Source of the DNA: Casuarina equisetifolia
Taxonomy: Eukaryota > Streptophyta > Magnoliopsida > Fagales > Casuarinaceae
Assembly (NCBI GenBank): GCA_028551475.1
Contig: CM052354.1
Span: 26,993,258 to 27,057,257 of the forward strand
Direction: 5' to 3'
Length of the DNA stretch: 64,000 nucleotides
A program made the position numbers and the translations under genes. Shown here in pieces: positions 24,555-37,238 of the stretch. The stretch's first letter is position 1. The number at the start of each line of letters is the position of its first letter. The notes beneath the pieces are model-generated. The model saw only the letters and a list, made by a program, of their open reading frames with translations, did no database searches and was not told where the DNA came from.

Positions 24555-25500
24555 AACTAATTAAGACACTTATCAAATAGTATTAGTCAACTCCTCAAAG
24601 TAACTGGGCATATAAACAAATAAAGGAGTGCAAGTTTAAAGGAGTTCATAGTAAGTTTGACCTTATGAGAGTTAGAATTATAAATGGTATTAAAATAAAA
24701 TATGTCAATACTAACTCCTTCTTTTTTAAAATTTTTCTAACAAAGTGATAAATACATGTACATAGTGGTATCAACCAACCCCGATTAGGGAGACTTGGCA
24801 CTTAAATTAAATGACTTAAAAAGGGTGTAAGTTTGAGTGTATAGGAGTTTGTAGTAAGTTTGAGCTAATGAAAATCAAAGTTATAGATTATATTTAAATA
24901 ACATACTAAAACTAACTCTTATTTTTGAATTTTATAATATAGTGATTGACACACATATGATGTAGTATCAACCAACCCCACTTGGGGCAACTTGGTGGCT
25001 AAATGATTGAAGGACACTGGCTTGTGTGCATAGGAATTCATGGGAAGCTTGAACTTATAGGAGTCAAAGTTTTAGACACTATTAGAATAAAATATAACGA
25101 GACTAACTTATATTCTTAAACTTTCTATCAAAGTGATTAATACACATATCAAGTAAAGTATCAGCCAATCCCACTCAGGGTGCTAGCTTGGTTGTATAAA
25201 AGTTTGTAGTAAACTTAAGCTTATGGAAGTCAAAGTTAAAAAATAATATTTAAATAAAATATATTGAGATTAGCATTAATTTCTAAATTTTCTAAAAAAG
25301 TGATTATACACATAACAAGTAATAGTGTCATTCAACCCCCTCTCGGAGCAACTTGGTGCATAAATGTCTAAAGGAGCGCCGGCTTGTGTTTATTGGTGTT
25401 CGTGGTAAACTTCAGCTCATAGAAGTCACGGTTAGAGATACTATTAAACCAGCCAACCCCCACTGGAGGTGACTTGGCGCATAAACGAGCCGCAGGGGCG
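24555..25500. repeat. Diverged ~170-200 bp tandem repeat array
   Basis: At least five diverged copies can be aligned by eye. Each has, in order, an AGTGATT-type start, TACACATATCAAGTA, a CAACCAACCCCAC/CTTGGGG palindrome, CAACTTGG, a CATAAATG-AAAGGAG block, CTTGTGTGCATAGGAGTTCATGG, AGTCAAAGTTATAGA, TATTAAAATAAAATAT and ACTAACTC. Unit starts lie near 24744, 24941, 25132 and 25299, so the periods are about 197, 191 and 167. A degraded unit precedes 24744. A shortened one follows at 25450 after an apparent deletion. It may be a local satellite or a decayed element; no coding frame is conserved. Confidence 0.8.
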
Positions 25501-26135
25501 CCAAACGCTACCCTTTGCCTACGTCTCAAAATTATGGCTCTGATTTGGCTTTTAGGATTCATATTCAACTTCACGGCCGGCGTCCATCCAGCAGTGGCAT
25601 CACCGATGGTCCGTGCCGGGATTTGACTGACGAGAACTTGTAAAATCAGAATATATGTTGTTCTCATGTTTGGTCTCCGTTCGTTTTTTAGAACACGAAC
25701 AAGTAAAAGCTTAATGTCAAACTCCGCCAAGTCGAAATCCATTTCATTCTAAGGTGGCTTTTACCACAAGAAACGATCGCCAATAGCATTTCGTGTCAAT
25801 GCAGAAAAGCTAATGACTGACAGCAACACCACGCACAGCCCCTGGCGAAAGGCCGGCTATAGTCTCAAACTCACCAATAATACAAAGCTTACTCACGTTC
25901 GTTTCGAATGTTGACCGCACAAAGAGACAAAGGCGAGGAGCTCTTAATCTCGGATATGCACTTTTTTTTTGATAAAATGAGCCCACCGACAGCTAGTCGC
26001 TGTATAATTTCAAGCAACAAGACAAAGACAACGTGGTCCTAATCGGCATTGATATGCGCAGCAGATATGACTCCTGTTCTTGTTCTTTCTATTTAAGTCT
26101 TCTGAGCTCAGAACTCACTCTTGCAGCGAAAATCC
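25501..26135. other. Alpha-mannosidase upstream region
   Basis: The 25500-25640 part is GC-richer than the repeats beside it. It contains a minus-strand open frame (25368-25742) that runs into the repeat array and has no recognised family. The rest should be the promoter and short leader of the alpha-mannosidase gene; TCTATTTAAG near 26089 is a weak TATA-like candidate. Confidence 0.4.
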
Positions 26136-29100
26136 ATGGCGGTTCAAAGAGTGTGCTTGTTAGTTATCTTAGCGAGTGTTTTTCTATGTGTAGAGTCCAA
26201 GTACATGGTCTACAACACCACGTCGGCCATTGTTCCCGGCAAGCTCAATGTTCATCTGGTCGCTCACACCCACGACGACGTCGGATGGTTGAAGACTGTT
26301 GATCAGTACTACGTTGGCTCGAATAATTCCATTCAGGTTCCTAATTTCTCCTACTTCGTTTCCTTTGTGGCTTTTGAGGTTGCTTTTTTCTTGATATTAA
26401 CCGTGTTGATGCATATGCATGTTTTTGCAGGGAGCTTGTGTGCAAAATGTGCTGGACTCATTAGTTCCGGCCCTGTTGGCTGACAAGAACCGGAAGTTCA
26501 TCTATGTTGAACAGGCAATCACAGCATTTTCTATGCCTTTTTTACTTGGGTGTTGTTAAACTGAGTTTTAGCCTGATCAGGCAAAGCAAGGGCCTAAGGA
26601 ACAGCAAAATCCAAAGATTATTTTCTTTTTCTTCCTTTAAGACTGTCGCAAGTTCAATAATGATTTGTGATTCCCATATTAGGTGGTAGTTAGATGTTCT
26701 GCCAAGTCCTCAGACTCCTGATATTCAACTTTCCTGAGAGGATTTTGCGAAGTTACTAATGTTTTTGCCGATATTGCAGGCGTTTTTTCAGCGTTGGTGG
26801 AGAGAACAGAGTGAGGCGGTTCAACATACCGTCAAGCAGCTTGTCAGCTCCGGTCAGCTGGAGTTGATGTACAGTGCTCTTCATCTTTATTTTTCACTTT
26901 TTCTTGTTTTGTCCACAAATCGAGATCCTTCATTTTAGCTGAACGTAAAAGTATTGAAGTATTGCCATGCGGAATCACTTATCTTCCTAGATCCTGTTCT
27001 GTTCTGTTGTCATGTCTTCGATTTAGTGATTGTCTTTTTTCTTTCTTGGTGTTGCAGAAATGGAGGCATGTGCATGCATGATGAGGCTGCTACTCACTAT
27101 ATTGACATGATTGACCAGACAACTCTTGGGCATAAATTTATCAAAGAAGAATTCAATGTAACTCCAAGAATTGGTTGGCAAATTGATCCATTTGGCCATT
27201 CCGCAGTGCAGGCTTACCTGTTGGGGGCAGAGGTATGGCTTATCGGTACTGATTTCATGAAATAGTATTAATTTGCATATCCTTATTATCCAATATCTTT
27301 TGGGGAGGGGGCGCAAAATTTAGATTGTTTGTATTACAAGTTGATTGGCCAACTGAAGTCATTTGGTCTCCTACATTCCTCTGTCACTGCCTTATTGTTT
27401 GCATGACCTTTTGTTGATGTAGCTTGGATTTGACTCTCTGTTCTTTGCACGCATTGACTACCAAGACAGAGCTAAAAGAAAAAACGAGAAAAGTCTTGAG
27501 GTCATATGGCGGGGCTCAAAGAGTCTTGCTTCATCTGCACAGGCGAGTCTTGTTCGTTTTATGCTTTAGACTATGCCTTGGAATTGGATAGAGATGGACC
27601 TTACCGCATTGTGTTATTGAATTTTGTGCAGATTTTTGCTGGTGCATTCCCTAAGAATTATGACCCTCCCAGTAATTTCAACTATGAAGTGAATGATGAT
27701 TCACCAATTGTCCAGGTGAATCCTTAGTTTGGCCTTGCTGACAGACCGTGGAACAGTATTTTGAGTGCTAGCTGAACTGATATTGTTGTTCTGAATTGAA
27801 GGATGACATCAATTTGTTTGACTATAATGTCCCTGAGCGCGTAAACGAGTTCGTAGCTGCTGCAGTTTCCCAAGTAAGATGAATGCTGTTATCTTGTGCT
27901 TTGGGCATGCAAAAATTGTCAGTCACTGACTTCACTCCTCAGGTTCAGCCATAAAGACGAATACTTCTGGTTACAGTAATCTGTACTTCAATAATCACTA
28001 ATAGAAAAATGAACTAGACTTTTTGGGTATTGTTTGTACGTGAATATTTATACTCTGCCAGACAATCTCTCATACAGACTTCTTGCCACAAGTTCTTTAC
28101 ACTTCAACTCTTTTTGATCTGCATTAGATTATTCAATGCAGCTACTTACCTAAGTTAAGACATCAGATTTAAGATTTTGGTACTTATATCTAACAATGGG
28201 AATCTAAACATTGAGGAGGAATTTATCGTATAGATGCTTTGGATTATTTTTCTTTGTGCCTTTGAAGAATTATTGAGTTGGATTAGCATGCTTTGTATAA
28301 GAATCTTTGCCACAATTTTTGTGCAAGAGAGAGTCCAATTCTGTTACAGCTTGCTGAAATACTACTATCTCTTTTCAGGCTAACATTACTCGCACAAATC
28401 ACATCATGTGGACGATGGGAACAGATTTCAAGTACCAATATGCACATACATGGTTCCGGCAAATGGACAAGTTTATTCATTATGTCAATCAAGTTAGTTC
28501 TCTATCTGGACGAATTTAATCATTTTCTTTTCATAGTGCACCTTCTGTTCTTTCAGCTTGCCTGTCCTAGGAGTTCTTAGGTTTAATAAAACCAATTTTG
28601 TATGTGGCCACTCAGAAAGGAAAAAAAGCATAAACTTCTCCAAAGAACTCCTTCAAAAATTCGTATTGTCTTACAGACGTAGCCTCCCATCACAAATAGT
28701 ATGATCCTGTCACTGAATTCCATCAGATATCCTACGAAGAAGATAGGGGATTAAAATATCATATACTGCTTGTTAGAAGAATCCTAGTTGCTGTCCTGTT
28801 TCTTGTCTTTCTCATTACATCACCACCACGTATGCTTCCCTGTCATTTGTTATATATTTTCAAGTCGGATGTCCTTACTTTTATGTTGTGATGTTTTTGT
28901 TTTTTCAATATTTATGAAGTAAATGGTATTGATGCTTGTAGGATGGTCGTGTTAATGCTCTCTACTCGACTCCCTCAATATACACTGATGCAAAATATGC
29001 AACAAAAGAGTTCTGGCCAATCAAGTCCAATGACTTCTTCCCGTGAGCTTAAATTTTTGAAATGCAGAGTTACCTAGTCTGTTTACCTGTATTTATGAGT

Positions 29101-32100
29101 TGATGCACGCATTTCTCAGATATGCAGACGATGTAAATGCTTACTGGACTGGATATTTTACTAGTAGGCCAGCGCTCAAAGGCTATGTTAGGACAATGAG
29201 TGCCTACTATTTGGTAAACTCCTTGGCTATATCAGTTTTTGCCACTAAGGGTTAGACCCTAACAGCGGTCTTTCTCTACTCCTTTCTTCACTCCCCAATA
29301 AACTTTTGGTGCTCACTCTGGTTAAATATAAAAACAGGCAGCAAGGCAGTTGGAATTTTTTACGGGGAGGAATAAATTGGGGCCCAACACAGATTCTTTG
29401 GCTGATGCTTTAGCGATTGCTCAACATCATGATGCGGTGAGCGGAACATCGAAGCAGCATGTGGCTAACGATTATGCAAAACGACTCTCAATAGGTTACA
29501 CAGAAGTAAGAATTGACCTCCCCATTCTTCTTGTGTTTTTTTTTCTTTTCTTTTCTTTATGCTTCACATCAATTATCTTCCCAAATTTCGTTTCTTGCAG
29601 GCTGAGGAGGTGGTTGCAGCATCACTTGGCTGCATTGCAGATTCAACACCAAAAACTGTTTCCACAAATCCGCGGACTAAGTTTCAACAGGCAAATGATA
29701 GTGACCCTTCATCCGAACTAGCTGACAGATTTCACTTCATATCTATATACGCCTGTAACATTAAGCATTATTGTTTGTTATTATCATATATATGATATAA
29801 TTGTATTGGTATGGCCTTAAGTTGGTGAAACTTCAAAGTGATAGTTCAAATGATTACGTGCTTTCAAACATTAATCCTTAGTATGCTGATTGTATTCTCT
29901 TTCTTCCTTTTTCCAGTGTCCACTCCTGAATATAAGTTATTGTCCTCCATCAGAAGTTGATTTTTCAAATGGGAAAAACCTGGTGAGGAGAATCCTTTGG
30001 AATTTTATTTCTTGATTTTTTTTTGCATCCATTATAGGAAGATTAAAAAAATCTCCCATTTAATCTTATAGGTGATTGTCGTGTACAATCCTCTAGGTTG
30101 GAGAAGAGAGGATGTCATAAGGATTCCAGTGAGTATGCTACTTGTTCTTTCTATTTCTACATGAGCAACGTGCAATCTATGTGCCATACGCATAAGTGCA
30201 TGTACTTGATGTGATGGTTTTTTATAAGCAGCTTACGTATGTTTCCACGCATACATGTATGTGTGTTTTCTTGCCTTTGCTTGTGCCTACAAAAGACATC
30301 GATGCATTAAGTTGATTGAAAATATGTTAAACATTTATATCTCAATGCATGGCAACCGGTCCTCTCTTTCTATTTTATTTTCTATTCTCTTTTCTGTAAA
30401 TTTCTAGCTACTCAGTTTTCCAATTTGTTGCCAACTAGGATCCATGTTCGACAGATGCAATAAAACTTTAATGTGCAAAAAGTGATTATATTAATCCATG
30501 AACAATAATACGGGCAAAAAGGAGCAGAAAAAATGATGTTGGTTGGACATGGGTTTGATTATTGGTTGATATACTAGTGAGGTCTCCCCACTTATCTACT
30601 AAAGTATTCAGATTTGATAGGCAAACAGAGAATGGGGACATTGGCCCTCTATAGAGCCAATGTGGCAAAAATGATCTATGAAAAAGGTTTCAGTTAACTG
30701 GGATCAAAGACTCGTTGAGAATTGAGTTGAGTTGAGTTGAGTTGTTCTCTTTCAAGTAATGGACTTTTGCATTCCGTTGAAATGGCAGTGCATCTCCATT
30801 TTTATATTTCAGATGAAATTAACCACTCCTTGATAATTTTATGCATCTCCTCTGACTTACCAATTTGCTACAGGTTATCAGTGAAAATCTGGCTGTTCAT
30901 GATGCCAATGGGAAAAAAATTGAATCACAGCTCCTACCTTTACTTAATGTTCCTGTGGCCATAAGAAAATTCCATGTCAAGGCATATCAGGGCAAATATC
31001 CAAGTGCAAGGCCAACTTATTTGCTAGCATTTTCAGCAACTGTGCCACCTCTTGGTTACAGCACTTACGTTGTCTCATACACCAAACAGGCAGGTTAGTG
31101 TTTTGATCCCCTGAGGAAAATAAATTACATGTACAACATGGAGAAACTGGACCGATCACTGATACATTTATTAGCATAGACTTAACGCTCTTCCACTTCA
31201 TACTTGCAGCTGCTACTTTAGAGAGACAAACAGAGTACAACTCAGAGACCAGTCAGAAGGATACGGTACAAGTAGGCCCAGGAAATTTGAAACTTATATA
31301 CTCTGCAAAGGAAGGAAAACTTACACAGTACATTAACAAGAGAAGTTTGGTACATTCTTTGACATCTATGTTCCTCTCTTTAAGGTTTGATTAAGATGTG
31401 CCTCTGATTTGATCTGTGTGTATGGTTAAAGGTCAAAGAATCTGTACAGCAATCGTATAGCTTTTACTCTGGATATAATGGGAGTGCCGGTGCTCAGGTA
31501 AAACAAGATATATGCTCTAATTTTATTTTTTTTCCAACACTTGTGATAGATCTGTGTTGAGACTGTATGTTATAAGATTTTAAAAGGAAAGATTTTAATT
31601 TGGTAAAGGACTCTGGAGCATACATCTTTCGGCCAAATGGTTCATATCACATCAAATCTGAAGACAAGGTAAATGATATCCATGTGACTTGAGCAACTTA
31701 TATATATGAAAACATATATTGAAGAGTTGTTTGAAATTTCAGGTTCCTTTAACTGTTTTGCGGGGACCAATATTGGATGAAATACACCAGAGGATCAATT
31801 CATGGATATATCAGGTGGTTTATCCTAGAATGTGAATGATGAATCTGACAATGTTTTGTGCTTTATTTCATGTTTTACAGCATCAGAATGTTATAGTTGG
31901 AAAGATCTGTAGTAATGAGCAAAGAGAAGAATACACATGTGAAAGTTAATTAAGCACAGATCTAGCCTGTGACTTAGCACATGAAAAAATTATATTAGTG
32001 TTCTTTTGAAGACCATGCACGTAGAAATATTTATTCCTAAGAAACTAGAACTATTATGAGCATTGTAACACACCTAAAAGGTACATAGCTTATGTTTGGA

Positions 32101-35100
32101 ACCTGTGCGACAGGAGTAAATAATTTTCAAGAATACATGATTGACAAAGTAAAAGGAGATACTATTAAAAATATAATCTATGCCTTCTAGGAACAAGATA
32201 TGTGTAGAATTTTTTATTATTTTCTCCGTTGGTAACTAACTGATATACATATGAACAGATCACTAGGGTATACAAGGCAAAGGAGCATGCTGAAGTTGAG
32301 TTCATTGTAAGTGATTTTTTCCGAATCATAATGAACATTTCCTTCAGTACTGATTGAAAAGTTAAAGATTTCATGTTGTCGCCGCTTTCTAACAAATAAA
32401 TTTTGTTTTCAGGTTGGACCTATACCTGTAGATGATGGAATTGGCAAGGAGGTTGTAACTCAAATTACAACAAACCTGAAAAATAACGAAAAATTCTATA
32501 CAGATTCTAATGGGCGTGACTTTATTGAAAGGGTATGTTCCATGTTTCCTTATACATACAGGTCATACTGAAAACACCATCTGATATTCATCATGATGGT
32601 TAGATATTTTTTAGTAGCATTATTCTTTTTTTGCATTTTGTTGGAACGTGTAAGTCTAACATGTAATTACCTATTGTTTTGTGAGATTCTTTTTGCAGAT
32701 TCGAGAATATAGAACAGATTGGCGTTTGGAAGTGAATGAACCTGTTGCAGGAAACTATTATCCAGTATGTTTGTTTTACCATAACTAGAACTATTTGATC
32801 TTATCATCTCATAGTTTGATTGTCTTTTAATTTGTAAGTTACTATATCTTTTTTTTTTTAATCATCAATGCTCCAATAGATGTAAGGGGAAAAAAGAACA
32901 AGCAAGTGCTCTTATGAGTTCGGAAAAAAATTGTATATCTTTTATATTGACTGAATTTTTCATTTAATGAGCTTGTTAAAATTTAATGTCTATTGCCTTC
33001 CATTTTCCAAAGAATTATTTTGTTTTTCAGCATGTTGGGGAGATGGGGAGTGAGCTTAGATGCAAAAAATAGCATTTTGTACACCCTTGTGTGATCCAAC
33101 GAAGAAATTCTTTGGCCAAATTACCTTGTAGTGCTTCTAATTATCAAACTTTTTTTTCTTTTCTTTTCTTCTCTCTTTGTTCCTCTAAGGAGCTGCTGAT
33201 GGCTGTTAATTGTCACAGTAATCCCTAGACAGGTGAATAACTCATGTCATTTTCAATTTGGTCCATTGCTTGATGAGGCATCCTGAAGCCAGGTCGAAGA
33301 GGCAGCCAGGTCGAAGAGGCACTCAAACTACAGAATTATATAGCTTTCTTGTTGCTCCTGCAAATGTTGCTGGGATGCTTATTTTTCTACTTGTGCAACT
33401 ACATGCGTTCTCTAATCATCTGAAGATCAATTTTGAGATTTCAAATATATAAAATTCTAGTTTGAGGCATCATATTAAGCTCCAGTTTGTTGTCCTTTCA
33501 GATTAATCTTGGAATTTACATGAAAGATAACAGTTCAGAGTTCTCAGTCTTAGTGGATCGTTCTGTGGGGGGATCCAGCATAGTGGATGGGCAACTAGAG
33601 CTAATGCATCATAGGTATATTCTTCCATTTCCACTGGTTGTGCAATTTTTCATGTTATGTTTTAAATGTCTAACAATATCTGATTTTCCTTTTTGTGTAG
33701 GAGATTGCTTAAGGATGATGCTCGAGGTGTTGGTGAAGCACTAAATGAGACGGTTTGCATTCCTAATAAATGCGCAGGACTAACAGTAAGGATGACTGAC
33801 TGACCCCAAGGACTTCCAGTTTCACGAACCATAATGCCCACAAATGGTTTGTTTAATGATTTACTTCCACAGGTTCTAGGAAGGTATTATCTCAGAATTG
33901 ATCCTTTAGGAGAGGGTGCAAAATGGCGTCGATCATTTGGCCAGGAGATATATTCTCCATTTCTTCTAGCCTTCTCAGAGCAGGTGAAATAAAAAATTGA
34001 AACATTCTTGTTCCAGTTTGGTAATCAATAGCTCACAAGAGATTACTAATCTTTTTTTGCAGGATGGAGATGATTGGAGAAAGTCTCATATTCCAACATT
34101 TTCAGGGATGGAACCCTCCTACGCTTTGCCTGATAATGTTGCAATAATTACCCTCCAGGTGTGGATTTCTTCCTACATATTACTTATATTATCTTCTTGT
34201 TCCAAGTTGTTGAAGAAGAGATTGGAATGTGAAGACACCAAAAGTATTGTGTGACAACTTTCCCGGAAACTTATGACCACTTTACTGCTTTTTTGGAGTA
34301 AAATTTAGCAGTAGTTGAATTCTTATCATGGAATAGTTGTGTGTCTTTTACGTTATGAATGTAGAAAGATTCACCTTTAGAGTTAACTCTTGCTACTTTT
34401 CTTAAACTCTTCAGGAACTGGAAAATGGAAAAGCTCTTCTTCGGTTGGCACACTTGTATGAGGTCTGTAGTTTGTTTCTTCCATGTGCCTGCTAATCCAC
34501 TATCCTCATTAAGTATTCCTTTTCTTGTCATGGCTTTTTGTATTGATGGTTTCTCTCAGAAAGTTAAAATCAATTATTTCCCAAGAAAGAAAAGGAGGCT
34601 GGCCTTTTTCTAGTCATATCTCAAATTCCTTAATGAGTTCTACTGTTAATAAAATTCATCATTTCCTTCATAATACGACAAATATATGGTTAAAGGATCT
34701 TTATCAGTTCTCCACACTGAAAGTAAACATTGATTTTTAACAATACTCAAGTTATTGCACTATGGAATTTAAGATTCTACCTCTCTGAACTTTGGCATTT
34801 CCTTCATTTTTTCTGAAGCTAACATTTTCATTGTGGATATGGGATTTTAATTGATTCAAATAAACCAAATGGAGCTATGAAATACTTTTCTTTTCTTCTT
34901 TGATTAACTTTTTTGTACATCCAATTGGCATTTGCTCAATGGTCATAGATTGCAATTGAATTTTTCAACTCATTCTGAAATTTCTGTTCATTTTCTTTTT
35001 ACATCTTTACCTATGTGGCTAGTCATGCTGAAATTGCTTTTCTTTGGTTTTTAAAAAATGCTAGATTGGAGAAGACAAAGATCTTTCAGTTGTGGCAAGT

Positions 35101-35428
35101 GTAGAATTGAGAAAAGTGTTCCCAAATAAGAAGGTAAAAGCAATGGATTCATGATGGTGAATAGTTCTCACATTTCTGGTCGGTTTATTGCTTTCTTAAT
35201 GTTCTGTCTTTCCATGACGTTTTTCAGATTAAGAAAGTCACAGAGTCAAGTTTATCTGCTAACCAAGAAAGAACAGAAATGGAAAAGAAGAGGCTAGTTT
35301 GGAAAGTAGAAGGCTCTCCTAAAGAACCCAATGTCTTGAGGGGAAGACCTGTGGACGCAGCAAAGTTGGTGGTGGAACTTGCCCCAATGGAAATCCGCAC
35401 CTTTGTTGTGGACTTTTATGGAAAATGA
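26136..35428 (+). CDS. GH38 alpha-mannosidase, vacuolar/lysosomal type
   Basis: Twenty-nine exons join in phase to 1009 residues, a full-length plant class II alpha-mannosidase. Exons: 26136-26336, 26431-26514, 26780-26868, 27058-27232, 27423-27542, 27632-27715, 27802-27873, 28379-28492, 28942-29042, 29120-29213, 29338-29505, 29601-29690, 29917-29982, 30072-30128, 30874-31093, 31210-31349, 31432-31497, 31609-31668, 31743-31814, 32259-32306, 32413-32532, 32699-32764, 33502-33614, 33701-33785, 33873-33983, 34063-34158, 34415-34462, 35065-35133 and 35228-35428. The enzyme trims terminal alpha-mannose from N-glycans in vacuole or apoplast. A signal peptide covers about residues 1-21. Zinc and catalytic residues are present: HTHDD (44-48), the nucleophile Asp in GWQIDPFGHS (about 168) and QHHDAVSGTSKQH (from about 407). 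Introns 5 and 12 begin with GC instead of GT. The start is the first ATG before the signal peptide. No coding break is seen. Confidence 0.96.
30722..30743. repeat. Pentanucleotide microsatellite (TTGAG)n
   Basis: About four copies of TTGAG occur in intron 14 of the alpha-mannosidase gene (30129-30873). There is no effect on the coding sequence. Confidence 0.85.
33285..33322. repeat. 17-bp tandem duplication in alpha-mannosidase intron 22
   Basis: The unit AGCCAGGTCGAAGAGGC occurs twice in direct succession inside intron 22 (32765-33501). It is GC-richer than the surrounding intron. Confidence 0.85.
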
Positions 35429-37238
35429 ACAACAACCAAAGGGTAAGAGATAATCCAACTAGTCTTCATCCAATAAAGAACACAACAAACTTTACTTACT
35501 GGATTTTCTTTTTGTAGATAAACTGCTTGCAAAGGATTTGAAACAGTTCTGAATCCAAGCCCAAGCTATAAAAATGGAGAATAAGTGTTTTTGAGACCTG
35601 AGCATTGCAAAGCTGCTCTTGCAACTCCAGCTTGGTTTTCATGTATGCCTTGGTTGCTGCCCATCAATGTTTATTCTGAAGAATAAATTTGTCTTCCTTT
35701 AGATGATTATCTATGCTTTATGCCCATGCAAATGATTTTACCAGTCCAGTTAAATGTCTCGGCAGGTGGCAAAGATCTAACATTGAGAGTACATCACCCA
35801 AAACAGACTTATCATGCCTAATCACATGCATGATGCGGGCTGTGCTTGCCACAAAAATGATGCAGATTGTCGGAACTTAGAACCAAATTAAGATCCCCTG
35901 AGTCTTGGGGATGATTTGATATGACTTGAACACCAAACCAAACTGTCACTCCTGTTTAATCTTTTAATCGGCTCACAATTGGATAGCCACCAGAAGTGAA
36001 GGACGAATGCTAGTTGATGCTAGCCAATATGATCACCATGTTGCTGCAGTAAGCTGCCATTAATGCAAACAATTATTACAACAAAAATCCTAGAAAACCT
36101 CAACTTTTGCCTTAAAAGACAGAATGTCAACCCAGTGGGATTCTTGATAAATAATGCGATCGATAATGAAGAACGTGTAAAGGCCAAACTCTGAGAAACT
36201 TTGAAGGTGGCTGTATCATCTTATAGATTTAATTCTGTTGACACACTCGTTTCATTTAAAAGATTAGATTTTGGTGGACATTTTGTCCATTTCTTGTGCT
36301 TCGTTAGAAATGATCAAACTTTTTCCATTAAAACCAATTGTTAAGGGAAGACATACTTAAATTTATAAGTAAAATACGAACTAATATCACATTACGAAAT
36401 AATTATTATTGAATATACCTCATTATTTTAAATTTTAACAATTTCGTAACTGTTGAGATAAAAATAATAAGAAACCAATTCCTAATAATAAGCTATAATT
36501 AAATTATAGATTTTGATATCATATAAAAAATAAATTTAATATATGAGCATTTAAATTTATAAAATAAATTATAAACCAAGATATAAGTAACGTTACAACA
36601 ACTATTTCAAATATTGATTAAATTAAGAAAATTACCTCGATAAAACTTCAAGAACATACAATATTACTTGTATAGTGATTTATCATATAAGATTAATTTT
36701 CTGTTTGACATTTTTGTCCCCTAATTTTTGAGCAAATTTCATAAATTTAGGTTTAAATTAATTAACACCCACTTTTAAAGCAAATTTCAAACAATGAATG
36801 AAAGCTTTAGAGAGATATTCTGTCGCGAGTGAGCTTGTTTCACTTTTAAATGCTAACAAATTGATAATTTTTTATAGAATTGAAGGAAAATAAAATATCT
36901 AAGTAACATATTATAATGAATATGTTGTTTAGCCAGTTAGTTTAGTGGAGAGTTAATAGAGGCTTCAACTGTAGGGTTTAGGGTTCGACATTCTGTAATT
37001 GTAAGTTAAGTGTGTGTTGTAATATAAAAAAGAAAAAAAAACATATTCTAGTGAAGATATTAATACTTAATATTGACATGTGATATTTAAATATATTGTA
37101 GAAGTAAATATGAAAAATTTTTAAAAATTAAAACGACGGCGTTCAGTTTGGCTTTCTCAAAAAGAAATGGTTAGGTTTGATTAGAAGACAACGCTGGATT
37201 TGGGAGACCAACCAAAGTGCGAGCGGAAAGGGGATTCA
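35429..37238. other. Spacer between the alpha-mannosidase gene and SRP68
   Basis: The first part should be the alpha-mannosidase 3' UTR. From about 36300 the sequence becomes very AT-rich and gene-free. A tRNA-like SINE candidate lies near 36931-37042, listed separately. The sequence AAAACGACGGCGTTC near 37132 sits just before the SRP68 leader and may be part of its promoter. Confidence 0.5.
36931..37042 (+). mobile_element. Candidate tRNA-derived SINE
   Basis: An A-box-like stretch (TTAGTTTAGTGG, about 36937-36948) is followed about 33 nt later by a B-box-like GGGTTCGACATTC (36981-36993), then a short body and an A-rich tail (AATATAAAAAAGAAAAAAAAA). This is the layout of plant SINEs derived from tRNA genes. 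The part before the tail does not fold into a clean cloverleaf, so an intact tRNA gene is unlikely. AACATATT occurs both upstream (about 36905) and right after the tail, but not exactly at the expected 5' edge, so a target duplication is unproven. The AGGGTTTAGGG inside it also matches the plant telomere repeat. Confidence 0.4.

Noticed and set aside
36931..37005. Intact tRNA gene
   Set aside because: A- and B-box-like motifs are present, but I could not find a matching acceptor stem or a full cloverleaf, and an A-rich tail follows; a SINE fits better.
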